From Amborella trichopoda (Eukaryota; Streptophyta; Magnoliopsida; Amborellales; Amborellaceae): DNA of 64,000 nt. The notes under the pieces are model-generated. The model saw only the letters and a list, made by a program, of their open reading frames with translations. It was not told the DNA's origin and did not search any database. A program made the position numbers and the translations under genes. The DNA is taken from contig NW_006494943.1 of assembly GCF_000471905.2 (NCBI RefSeq), forward strand, positions 6,495,634-6,559,633. The letters are read 5' to 3'. Positions 53,922 through 64,000 of the stretch are shown one piece after another. How positions within the stretch are numbered: position 1 is the first letter of the stretch; every line of letters starts with the position of its first letter.

Positions 53922-56429
53922 CTCCTCAAACTTTGATGCGTCGTCTCGTTCTTTTACTCTAGAGCTTGCAATGTAGACTCGAAAGTACTCCTCTATAATG
54001 GTTCATTCGAATAAGGATTGACTGGCAAATGAAGGATGAAGGAGAAGGGATGATAGAGGTCCCTTTATTCGTGCAAATGCTGCGAAACATGACGATCAGA
54101 GTGACTAAAGAGTCCAAACTCTTTCGACTACCAACTCATGATGACTCCAACCGAGTGCGTGAGGGCAAGAGTGTGTATATCTCTCGCGATGCAACTCCAT
54201 TGTATAGAGAGGGAGTTAGAGTGGTGATCCGAGTGTTAAGACTCTTGAGGTTACTCTGGGAGTTATCAAATCGAGCATATGACAGATAACAAGATGAAAG
54301 GAGAAAGGCGCTGCGAGAGAGATGGGGTCGCAGGCACTGCGGCTCCGAAACTTATCACGCATCAAAAGAGAGAAAGGCACTGAGAGAAAAATGAGACCAC
54401 AGGTTTGTTGCGGTTTCGAATTGCTACGCGAGGCAAAGGAGAGAAAGGCGCAGAGAGAGAGAGAGAGTGACGGGGTCGTAGGTGCTACAGCTCCAAATCT
54501 TATCACGCAGTGAAAGAGAGAAAGGCATAGAGAGAAAGACAGGACCACAGGTCTGCTGTGGTTCTGAGTTACTACGTGAGGTGAAAGAGAGAAAGGTGTA
54601 GAGAGAGAAACGGGACCACAGGTGCTGCGGCTCCGAAACTTATCACATGGTGGAAGATAGAATGGCATTGAGAGAAAGACGGGGTCGCAGGTCTGCTGCG
54701 GATTCGAGTTACTACACGAGGTAAAAGAGAGAGAGGCGCAGAGAGAGAAACGAGACTGCAGGTGATGTGGTTTTGAAACTTATCATGCGGTGAAAGAGAG
54801 AGAGATCGGACCGCAGGTTTATTGCGGTTCCGAGTTACTACGCAAGGCAAAAGAGAGAGAGGCGCATAGAGAGACAAATGGGAACACAGGTTTGCTGCGA
54901 GTCAAGGTTGGTGCACGTGGACTACGGGGTAGGCTAGGGTGCCTAGGCTAAGGGTAATTTCTCTCTCCTCACCATTGGATCCAAGAATTAGAAGCAAAGC
55001 CGAGTAAACGCAAGCTAATGCCTCAATTTCATTAACAAATAATCCAACTCTTTTACAGTTGACCTAAGCTTGTTTATATAGAGCAACCCCCAAACATGGG
55101 TTGAATGCTCAAAACTAAGTTAAATTGCTAAAAATTACATATTAAATGAATTAAAATAAAATACCATTTGTGGACAAAATGACCAAAATACCCCTTAAAT
55201 CTTTTAAGCTAATGACGAAACCATCCCTGCTTGAGTGGCCTCTTGCCATTGCTAGACTTCGGGAGCTTTTTCAGACTCTTGTGGCAGTGGTTGAACAATC
55301 CATTGTTGTAGAATTGATGCTTGATTCGTTCTGAACATTTTGATGTCCTTTAATCATCTTGAAACAAACTTTTCTCAAAGGGTAAAAATCCAGCCAAGTT
55401 CATAGCCTTTGATCATCAATGTAGTACAATCCGTGATGTTCCAAATCCTCTTTTTGATCTTCATTTGAAGAGGATATTTGTCGTGATTATTATGCACTAA
55501 GTTTTTTAAGATTTGATCTTTATTTGAGTACATTCCAAATCTAGGAAGTCGTCGAAAAATGGGATCCGATGACTGGGAAACTCTTGCCATCTTCAACCTT
55601 GAAATTCACGCTATCCGACCTTCGGTTGAATGCAAACCTTATATCAAATTGTACCCAATCGCAATGTAGTCTCAACAGACCCATATTTGTATCGTTCTGA
55701 TACCCGAATATAAGGTATGTCCTCTCGAAGTACGAAATGTCTTCTTTCAAAAATTATGATTTTTACGCTTTTGGGCCCACCTTCTCTCTAGAAGTTCTCT
55801 TGTCTCGAGCCACGCCATGATGCGTGTCATATGTCAAAATGACCGAGCTGTCGAGGTTTAACTCGTGACCAATTTTGAGCTTGTTTCATGTCTAAATAAG
55901 CGATCTATGAGCACTTGAAAATTATCCCGAGGGTGAAAACACAGTTTTTAGAAATGGCAACTGGTTCACTGAGGCCACACTGCAATAGTATGAAACCTAC
56001 CCGTTTGTGGTTAATTTGGGCCTAGAATAGTCTTGAAAGGTTCGAGTGAGCCCAAATTTGATCCTTGGGGGTTTTTCGACACTGTCGTCTGATGGCAGCG
56101 GTTTGGTATTGTTTTGAATCTCAAAAAATGGGGTTGTAGTTATAAGATCTCTTTTCAGTAAAACAAGAGGTGGGTTTGAGAATTGAGTTTCGCCCTAATC
56201 ATGTAAAATATCATCGAAATGTAATGAAACTTTATGAGCGTCCTTCAGGCATCCCAAAATACCTTTTTCATGCTTTTTGAAGCCATTCCAATGTTCTTTT
56301 TAAGGTTGCACACTTTAGGCTTATTTTGCAGTGTTCCCGTGGTTTGGTGGTGTCTTGGATACTAGCAGAACTAGATTGTTACTGGCTCTCTCTTTATGTG
56401 ACCCAGAATGTAAAAAATGATGTATAACA
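53922..56429 (-). repeat. 5' LTR of element E, truncated
   Basis: Matches 46298-48952 from CTCCTCAAACTTTGATGCGT to ACTGGCTCTCTCTTTATGTG and the end ATAACA. Its minus-strand 3' end and primer site are lost in the deletion that joins it to the PMD fragment. Confidence 0.8.
54300..54910 (+). repeat. Tandem repeats in LTR E (right)
   Basis: Counterpart of the 46660-47420 array, with units containing CTCCGAAACTTATCACGC or close variants. Confidence 0.8.
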
Positions 56430-57690
56430 GTGTCGAATTGGCATTGCCACCATGTTTAAGAGAGTGCACGCTCCGGCCATGCCTAGTAGCTCAAATGTTG
56501 AGTAGAGGGCTGCAAATTGGCCACTTGATGGCCTTGGGCATGCATGGCTCTAATTGGTGCTGCATAGTTGTGGCCTTAGAGACGGAATGGTCGCCTTAAG
56601 AGTTATTAAGATCATTCCCTAAAGAAATAACAAATTCTTGGAACCATCTCAAACATTTGGAATCATCACAAAAATAAGGACAAACATTTGGATTCGTTGC
56701 CTAAATGGACAGGAAACGTGTCGAATAATTCCCTAAGCAATGAGCAAACAATTGGTGTCATCCTCTAACAATGAAAAAATCATTTGTAGCATCCATTAAA
56801 CATGGAGATAAATCTTTTTGGACTTCACAGCTAAAATAAGAACAATCATGACATTTCATACATGTGGAACCGGTCTATAATTCACCTAAGTTTCTTAAAC
56901 ACTACCTGGGCTCGAGAAGGAATGAATAAAAAAAGTATGCATTTTGATCCTTAGATCTTTACGATCATGGTTTTGAAAACAATTTTGATTTGGAGCCCTT
57001 TCATCTCAAACAAATCTTTTTGGGGCATACTGTTGGGTGGGTGTGGCCTTAAAGGCCTTATGTGTGCTTGTAATAAACATTTTGATATAATGGAACATGA
57101 ATTTAGTGGGATTGTGGTCCCTCGTGGACCATACTTAACATTTACTGATACTGAGCTGAGCTTTACGAACTAGGTCAGTCGGTTAAAAAAACCTACATTA
57201 CCTGGGTATAGAAAACTATTTGATAAGGGTTTTAATAGGTCATCCCTTGTTGAGGTCGGAGTATGCTCAGATGAGTGAGCTAAGGGACTGTGTGGCCCTT
57301 GTGTGTGATTGTGGCCTTTAGAGAGGGGGGCCAAAGCCTCATCCGTGTGTCATTACACAACATGCATATATGATAGTCATTTTGAAAAAGCGAACCACCT
57401 TTCAGGGTGAAGCTTATGCTTGTGCGAGAGATACCCCTATGCGCCATATGAGCAGTGGTTGCATCAGGTCTGGGTGACATTGGTACGTCTCTAGAGGGAA
57501 CCTGAAATCCACAAATTGGGATTACAACCCCTTGCACATTGGCTAGACTTTGGTGACCCACTAATGAGCCCCTGCGTGGACTGTGGGTCATGGGCAACAC
57601 TAGGTCGGTTTGAAAAAGTAAGTGTGGGTCGTAGTCCACAGTTGAAGGTGGAGTGCTATAGTGTTTATTTATTTAATTTCTATACCATAT
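56430..57690. other. Unannotated spacer
   Basis: No gene or element recognised. Short frames lack conserved motifs; 56640-56790 has loosely repetitive AACATTTGGAATC phrases. Confidence 0.45.
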
Positions 57691-58352
57691 GGACCTTTTT
57701 TCCATCTAATGAATTTAATTATATTTGTTTTAATGATATATGATTTTTAGAATTTATTTGAGTTTTTCTAGATCTATGGATATTTTATTTATCAAATTTG
57801 GATTTATAAAAATAAATATATTGATTTTAGGTTGATTTAACTATTTAAATTGAATTTTATGGATTTTTAAAAATCATATAATATTTTAATGAATTTGATT
57901 ATTGCATGGGGGGCCCAATAAGCTGCACCCACTATTGCAATATGGGTAGGGCCCATTAGGGTGGCATGCCCCACTCCAAGGAGCTTTCCAATTTTGTTGG
58001 ATCAAGCTTTGGCTTGAAGAAAAAACTTTTGCGATGTTTTAGAAAGCCTTTGCTTTGAGGAAGTTTTGAATGAATTTTTGAAAAGCATGAGGAGACTTGT
58101 GCATATTTTTTATAAGCACAATATTATGATTGAATTAATTTGTTTAATTTCTATTGATAGGAAAATGGTTTAGAGAATGGGGGGTAAATGTTCTAGCACC
58201 TTCCATATGAGGTTGATGGCCTATCTATAGAATAGAGGGCTCAAATCTCTTTCTCTCCCCACAAGTCACCCAAGATCAATGATGTATATTCAATCTCACA
58301 AAAAGATACATACCATGGAAAATCTTAAGAAACCGTAATCCTATTTTAGCAG

Positions 58353-58360
58353 TATAAATA
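58353..58360 (+). promoter_or_regulatory. Strong TATA box
   Basis: AGTATAAATAGAGGAACC is very close to the plant consensus TATAAATA. A pyrimidine-rich stretch (CTCTCTTCTCTGTC) follows about 35 bases later, typical of a transcription start. Confidence 0.55.
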
Positions 58361-58444
58361 GAGGAACCCATGGCCATAAATCTCTGCACCAAATATCTCT
58401 CTTCTCTGTCTAAATATTTATCTCTCTCTTATTGGTAAGAATAG

Positions 58445-58575
58445 GGGGCATGCCCCAACCCTAGGAGCTCTCTCTCTCTAGAATTTAGCAAGGGGCACGC
58501 CCCACCTCTTAGATCATCTCTCTCTCTAAGTAGATCTAAGGGGCATGCCCCACTTAGATCACCTATCTCTCTCTT
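58445..58575 (+). repeat. 48-bp tandem repeat headed by GGGGCATGCCCC
   Basis: Copies start at 58445, 58492 and 58540 (GGGGCATGCCCC, GGGGCACGCCCC, GGGGCATGCCCC), each followed by CTCTCTCTCT-containing spacer. A fourth, separate GGCATGCCCC is at about 57973. Confidence 0.8.
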
Positions 58576-58870
58576 TTTTATGGTATGTCATCTTGATCAT
58601 AGGGGTTGGGTAGTAGTAAGTAGATGCTATCTATCTTAAGCTAGGTTTTATGGGTTATATCTAAATTTGAGATTTGTGATCAAGAGGAGTTCAAAGTTCC
58701 ATTAGAGGATTTGTCCTAAATTTGCTTTCCTGGTTGAGATTGAAGGTTGATCATTGATCCTGTGCCATCGGATGGTGATGACTCGGTGTGAGGTGTAATA
58801 AACCCGGTTTAGGTAATCTCCATCATTCTCTTTTTGTTTCTTGCCATATTTAATTACAGGGTGCAATTTG

Positions 58871-60249
58871 TATAGAGCCTAAGCTGTAAACTATCAAATT
58901 AGAGCCTACCTTCAAATAGTGGCGAGAAATATAGTTTCAATACTGAAAATACTTGCGATAGCCTTAAAATATATTTTCATCTTTATTTATAAAGTTTAAA
59001 ACTTCAAAAATAGTGTAGATGGATAGATCTATGAAAACTTGAAAATCTTGAAAATTGACGGTCCAAAAATACGTTACAAAATTTACTATATCCAAAACTT
59101 GAAATCCATTTTTTTTCTCATGTCCATACATCTTGATGTTGAGATGATCAATTTGAGGATATTTGGGCATCAAAACAACCTCTTATAGTGAAATGTTTGA
59201 GGTAGGCTCAAATTTGATTGTTTAAAGCCTCGGCTCTATATAAACTTTTCCCTTAATTATATTGTGTTTAAATTACAAGCATAAGAATTGCTGTTATTTT
59301 TTTTGTTTAAAGAAAATTGGTTTAGTGGCATCAAGGTTTTCAAGATATTAGATTTGCTAGTTTTATTTCTTTGAAGCAAGAGTTTATTGTAATAATACTA
59401 CTTGTAAGTGATCTTTGTCAAAAGAAAATGAAAAAAAAAAGAGGTGAAAAAAAAGAATCCCCAACATGATCATATAAGTCTTTCTTTCACATACAGTTGA
59501 AGATATCCAAGATCCATCAGATTTTTACTGTCTTAGGTGCTCCAAATAGAGTTTTTGTGGGAGGAAATGGATTGAGAGGTATGTACATGCTGTTTTAGGT
59601 CTTCAATTCGTGGAAAACCAGATGGGCCTTACATAACCAACTCTTATCAAATCCATCAATTATGGCTATCTATTAAGTTTTTTCTTGTTCAAATCATATT
59701 TTGACCATAGATGCAGCCCTTGAGTTGACCAAGTTGCTAAAATTCATTTTTTTCCTTTTTTTTTTTTCAATTCTACTTTTGATTCATTGTAGGTGCAATT
59801 GTAACATAGGATGATGTGGTGCCCTAATCGTCAACACCCTAGCTGTTTGAGACCATAGCCATTTCCAAGAATCGATATTCTCTGTTATACTGTGTTCCGA
59901 GACTCGGCCAAATCGGATTGGATGGCCGAGTAACTCGGCCTAGGCAAGGTGCCAAGGCAGGTACACATTTACATACTTAGAGTTATAGAAATTCAATTAT
60001 TTCCATAGAATTGATGTTGTGAAATGTATTTCTATAGAATTTGTATGTTTTCCATCATATTTGTGAAATTTTCTTATTATAAGCTCTATTTTCTTAAATT
60101 TTTTTTGAATGCTTCTTAATTTTTTAAATCAAATTGGTCCATATTCATCTTTTATCTAAGTTGTTCCATCGTCTTTTGTAGACTTATGGTGCTTTTTGTA
60201 ACTTATTTCAGTTTTGAGTGATTTACATATGGATTCTAAATATTTAGGT
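58871..60249. other. A/T-rich spacer
   Basis: No gene recognised. A small palindromic patch (GACTCGGCCA / TGGCCGAGTA) is at 59897-59941. Confidence 0.45.
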
Positions 60250-60543
60250 AAAATACGAAATGCTCAACTTATGTGTGAAAATTACAAAAAAGGTCGGTCA
60301 ACCCATTTTTATCAAAATTGACCATCGGTCAACCTGAATTTCGATTTTCTTTTTAGTCTTTTTATTAGTAGGACTGTGCCCCAAGAATCAAGGCACTACT
60401 CTACTAACAAAAAAACTAAAAATAAAATACAAGACAAATCAAAATTTAGATTGAGCAGGGGGAATTTTTTTAAAAATAAAAACAAATGGGTTGACGGACT
60501 TTCTTTGTAATTTCTGCATATAAGTGGAGTATTTCGTATTTTA
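60250..60543. mobile_element. Long-hairpin MITE
   Basis: Two arms of about 145 bases are inverted copies: left AAATACGAAATGCTCAACTT, right AAGTGGAGTATTTCGTATTT, with matching interior (CGGTCAACCCATTT / AAATGGGTTGACGG; TTATTAGTAG / CTACTAAC). The loop is only a few tens of bases around 60400. Transcription through it would give a long near-perfect dsRNA hairpin. Confidence 0.8.
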
Positions 60544-60699
60544 TTTAAAATTTTAGGGTCCATATGAAATCACTCTTCGTTTTTTACTCTTTTTTATTAA
60601 AATCTTATACTTTATGAGAAATGTTTCTATACTTCCCCTATAGCGTAGAAGATCTATGCTTCCCCTACCATCCAATCGTTTAATTTTGATTAAGAGAGC

Positions 60700-60900
60700 C
60701 ACTCACCATTTGATCCTAAATTCGACTTTGCAAAGTATTTTATTTTTAGTTTTTTATACAAATTATGAAATTTGGTACGTCCGATCTTCTCATTGGGGCG
60801 CACTTATAAAAAGTATTAAAAATAATTTTTCGATAAAATATAATGACCAAAATATCCCTTGAAACTTTAAAGGTATTTTGGTCATTTTATTTTATTGAAA
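60700..60900. repeat. A/T-rich repeat related to 43080-43260, with hairpin
   Basis: See the partner entry. It also contains ATGACCAAAATATC (60843) and GGTATTTTGGTCAT (60872), a 14-base stem. Confidence 0.5.
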
Positions 60901-61379
60901 ATATTTTTTTAATATTTTTTGCTAGTGCAAGTTTAATAGAGGATTAGATATACAAAATTTGTGTCAAAATAGCTTATCTAAATAAAATTAAAAATATAAT
61001 AATATAGAGACGTGGCATTATGATTGGGGCAATCTTAAGCCTCCATTCAGAATGAAAGGTTGGATAAAGGAAAGTATATAAGTTTTATGTTGTAGAGCGA
61101 GCATAAAAAGCTTGTCACAATTATGAGAGAGTAATGCTGGCACACAATCGAAGTCTGATTGGTTCTATGTAAGACCCTTTCCATTTTGGTCCGATCCGAC
61201 CCACTAATACCACGCACACTTTGCTCCCGCGGGAGCATATAACATTTTAGCCAGAGTAAATTTGCAAACAGGGTTTTCTTCAAGTGCACAGCAAAGGGAG
61301 GTTCCGTATTTCCCCATCTCGTCTCCATGTGGGGACTAATTTGCATTCGAATGGTCATTTGCTTACCCTATAAACGTAG

Positions 61380-61533
61380 GACTGGTTTTCTCTTTATGCT
61401 TTGCTTAACCGGTCCGTTGTAAACGCCCACGCCCTAGACACAGTTCCTGTAATATTTTTGTTCCTGAGCTAGTTTGCCGTAGAAAAGTACATTGAGGGAA
61501 CAATATCTGTGGACTGTTAATTGAAACTAAAGC
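61380..61533 (+). promoter_or_regulatory. Probable 5' untranslated region of the gene at 61534
   Basis: Non-repetitive sequence, less A/T-rich than its surroundings, directly upstream of a good start codon. No clear TATA box was seen. The transcription start cannot be placed. Confidence 0.4.
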
Positions 61534-61629
61534 ATGGTGGGAAGTGTAAACGGGGAGGTGGAAGATGCTGCCTTAGAATTGAAGGAATTGCAACTTGATC
61601 AGAAATCCGTTTCTCCATCGAATGGGGTG
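61534..61629 (+). CDS. First coding exon of an unidentified host gene
   Basis: ATG at 61534 opens 32 codons in an acidic, Leu/Ser-containing N-terminus (MVGSVNGEVEDAALELKELQ, then LDQKSVSPSNGV). The exon ends in phase 0 at G/GTATGA, a reasonable plant donor; reading through would hit a stop two codons later. Context AAAGCATGG has G at +4. It lies outside the retroelement block, next to a long A/T-rich intron and with no repeat in the exon, so it looks like a real gene running right. I do not recognise the family; the remaining exons are beyond the window. Confidence 0.5.
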
Positions 61630-62552
61630 GTATGAATTATTACTGAATTTTTGTCTTGAAACTTAGGCGTTTTCTTCTTTCTCTGATAAGGTCTTTGATG
61701 TCTTTGATTTCTGGTTTGTTGATGAATGGAAATAATTTTTATCACCGTCTTGCTGTTAGCTGTTGCCTTTTCATTTAATTAGGAACTTTGGAATATCTCG
61801 TTTCTTCGGAATTTACTCATAGATGGATACAATCTATGGATTTAGTGTTCATTTGGTGCTTGTTAGTCTTTTGTGGTATTGACCATATAAAGAAATTCTA
61901 TTGAATATGTAAAGGAATTTTATTTACTCTGTCTAATTTTTTGCTTGTTAATCTTTTGTGGGAGTCATCATTCTGGTACCTACAAATGTCTGATTTTTCT
62001 TTCCTTGAAATACTTAACGTTTTATTGCTAGAATTGTTGAAGAAATCATCAAAGAACCTAGAGTATGCATCTAGATTTAAGGAATAGTAGAAGTCCTAGA
62101 AGTAAGCATCTATTTCTCTAGATTTAAGGAATAGTAGGAGTTTGTCGTTTTACTCGATGTTTTCTTAATGAGCTATGAGTTATTGATGTAAACTTATGTT
62201 CAATGCTTGTAATATTTAAGCAATTGGTTTTGGTTGAAGCTAAAGTTTGAAGTCCAGGCACAACAGGGCACTCTTTCTACCACTGCATTAGTAGAGATGG
62301 TTTCAAAACAAAGAGTTGGTAATTTATCCGATATAGAACACTCATATCAATAAAATAATTGTAAACCATTCACTGAAAAAAAATGGCCATTCCATCTTTT
62401 TTTATCCAATGCTGAATTGACGACGTTCAATCCTTGTAATATTTAAACAATCGGTTCTAGTTGTAGCTTTTTTTGTTGACATATAAGTACATGAGGTTGT
62501 GAATTTTTTTCTTGGATACATAACTCTTGAAGTTATACAATTCTCTTAGGAA

Positions 62553-62966
62553 CATTGTTTCAAAAAGCGCTAGGCGGCACCTAGGCGAGTCGGGGGGTCC
62601 AGGCAGCCTAGCGCCTAGGCGGGTGCCCAGAACCTAGGCGGCCCAGTAGAAATTTTTTTTTTTGGGTTTTTCTCTCTCTAAAATAGGTTCTATAGGTTTT
62701 AGGTTTCAAATGAACGTAAAACCTACAATCTTGCACCTTTAGTATTAAAAAAATGACAAAATAATATCCTCAACGAGGGGCATTTCCGCCCCTGGGCAGC
62801 CGCCCGGCGGGCGCCTAGGTAGGTTTAGGCGGGTGCCTAGGCGGGTTCCCAGGAGCCCAGGCGGGCACCTAGGGATATCCACCTAATTTGGCCACCTAGG
62901 CCTCAGCGATGCGCCCAGACCTTTTGGATTGCCTAGGTTCTAGGCCGTCCGCTTTTTAAAACACTG
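62553..62966. mobile_element. hAT-type MITE with 8-bp target duplication
   Basis: Terminal inverted repeats: left CATTGTTTCAAAAAGCG, right CGCTTTTTAAAACACTG in inverted form (CAGTGTTTTAAAAAGCG). The flanks are perfect 8-bp copies CTTAGGAA (62545-62552 and 62967-62974). The interior is full of GCCTAGGCG palindromes and has no coding capacity. The 8-bp duplication is the hAT hallmark. Confidence 0.88.
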
Positions 62967-63384
62967 CTTAGGAAATTATCCAATTGCTATGATCATCCTT
63001 GCATGCTCCAATGTTCACTAAGTTGTTGGATAGCTGTTTGAGTCCAAATGTCCAGAGAGAAGAAGAAACAATTTCTTGATCCTCTGTTGGGAGTTCAATT
63101 GTAATGTGGTATATACCATATATTCTGGTTGTTTGTAAGTTGAGGGTGGTTTGGTTATATCTTTTATGTATTAGAGGCTGTATACGTGATCACTTGGCTC
63201 ATATTCAGTCATGAGCACATATTGTGATTTTAAGTTCTCACACATACACGTAATCTTCTTTGTTTGATAGGATATTGTGGATAAATAGATTGTTAAGAAT
63301 ATTTCAATTCTTAACAGCATGATGAACTGAACCATTGACACATCATGTGATGCACTAGGTGTATGTTTTATGCATCCAATACAT

Positions 63385-63625
63385 GTGATAGAATTCCTAG
63401 TCTAGTATTTTGAAAACATATTTGATATTTTAAGTGGAATGTTGTATTATTGTGACCTAATAGTGTTGGATTTTAAGTATTTGGAAGCCGTTTAGTTTTA
63501 ATAAATGTCATAGAATTCCTAGTCTAGTTTTTTGAAAACATATTTGACATTTTAAGTGGAATGTTGTATTATTGTGACCAAATAATATTACATTTCATGT
63601 ATTTGGATTCCGTTTAGGTTTTTTT
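63385..63625 (+). repeat. Tandem duplication, 122-bp unit
   Basis: GAATTCCTAGTCTAGT...TTGAAAACATATTTGA...AAGTGGAATGTTGTATTATT recurs with a 122-base shift (63391 and 63513). Confidence 0.88.
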
Positions 63626-64000
63626 GCATCCTCATTTTGTAAGAGGTGAACTGATGCTAAGATCTGTTAATATGTGTTTTTGACTTATGGTTAACAAAAA
63701 ATCGGATATGTGGTTTGATCGGAAGACGGAGATGTGTAGGTTATGATCCAGAAACTTATGAGATGCCAAATACTTAATGCTGTTTGTCTTTTTGGTTGAC
63801 ATGCATGTTTATGAAGTCCTATAATAAGCGATCCTTTTCTTCTATGATCTCTAGTAGCAGATGTTTCGAAATGCCAATGGGTGGTAGGCTCATTGGCTAC
63901 GATCTAGTGGTACTCCTTATGTCCCACTAACAGTTGTAGTCCTTGATCTTTCATCTTCTATGGTAGGTATAACATACTTCTCATTGATCCACATGTTATG

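Larger units (their letters stand above)
46000..56429 (-). mobile_element. Element E: PMD-carrying Tat relative with different LTRs, deleted
   Basis: Two related LTRs (to 48952 and 53922-56429) enclose the antisense module also present in A and B: polypurine tract, hairpin, internal region, TATA-plus-palindrome and PMD start. Its LTR sequences start TGTCATACGTCATTTTTGAC on the minus strand and do not match the A/B/C LTRs beyond short runs. The rest of the PMD gene, gag, protease, primer site and the end of the right LTR are missing. The left edge could not be fixed (between about 45990 and 46230). The base run after 56429 is GTGTC, but no clear partner was found on the left. Confidence 0.78.
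57700..58870 (+). repeat. Promoter-bearing, LTR-like sequence
   Basis: A/T-rich U3-like part, a consensus TATA box (58353), a pyrimidine-rich leader with tandem repeats, and an A/T-rich end. The layout resembles a solo LTR, but I found no second copy or clear TG/CA ends with a target duplication. It could also be the promoter of a lost gene. Confidence 0.4.
61630..64000 (+). other. Long first intron (to window end)
   Basis: T-rich sequence with no convincing exon. It holds a hAT-type MITE (62553-62966), a short direct repeat around TCTAGATTTAAGGAATAGTA (62074 and 62118), a 40-base repeat (TTGTAATATTTAAGCAATTG at about 62206 and 62440) and the 122-bp tandem duplication at 63385. Confidence 0.45.

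Noticed and set aside
59897-59941. Short palindrome of GACTCGGCCA and TGGCCGAGTA
   Set aside because: Resembles a fragment of common CGAGTC-type plant repeats, but it is too short to define ends or a target duplication.
61047-61358. 103-codon minus-strand frame
   Set aside because: No domain or coding bias; it lies in the upstream region of the plus-strand gene start.
63851-63965. Possible second exon flanked by a CAG acceptor and a GTAGG donor
   Set aside because: All three frames contain stops, so it cannot continue the 61534 reading frame.

Overview
The window is nuclear DNA of a flowering plant. It consists mostly of nested LTR retrotransposons and carries one probable host gene start at its right end. 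The plant origin is shown by Ty3/gypsy (Tat/Ogre-type) gag and protease fragments, plant mobile domain (PMD) sequences, a Ty1/copia element, a miniature LTR element (TRIM), MITEs and a broken NRT1/PTR (NPF) transporter gene. I cannot name the species.

Nested block, 1-39.5 kb. The oldest layer is a minus-strand copia element, D (integrase, protease, gag and primer site at 36602-39538). A plus-strand Tat-like element, B, inserted into it; the window holds B's gag remnant (1582-3330), its protease and 3' part (23428-33432) and its 3' LTR (33433-36601). B was then hit twice by relatives of its own family. Element A is complete, lies on the minus strand at 3331-23427 and is flanked by ATGCT/ATGCC. 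Element C has a minus-strand LTR that begins at 1581 and runs off the left edge. Joining 1582-3330 to 23428 onward restores one gag-protease reading order.

Elements A and B share an unusual plan: 3-kb LTR, tRNA-Arg-type primer site (seen in A), gag, protease, no reverse transcriptase, RNase H or integrase, then an ANTISENSE gene with a PMD, a basic/acidic low-complexity part and a coiled-coil tail. This is followed by a minisatellite-rich stretch, a polypurine tract and the 3' LTR. The antisense gene has its own promoter-like module (TATA box plus a TTTTACC/GGTAAAA palindrome). A third relative, E (about 46.0-56.43 kb, minus strand), keeps the same antisense module and promoter but has different LTRs, and a deletion fuses its PMD to the right LTR. 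All copies are decayed. They look non-autonomous, presumably mobilised by enzymes from an autonomous Tat relative.

Right part, 39.5-64 kb. This holds a TRIM (about 40.8-42.27 kb), an NPF pseudogene (44.0-44.85 kb), element E, a promoter/LTR-like stretch at 57.7-58.87 kb, a long-hairpin MITE (60.25-60.54 kb), and the first exon (61534-61629) and long first intron of an unidentified plus-strand gene. That intron holds a hAT-type MITE with a perfect 8-bp target duplication.
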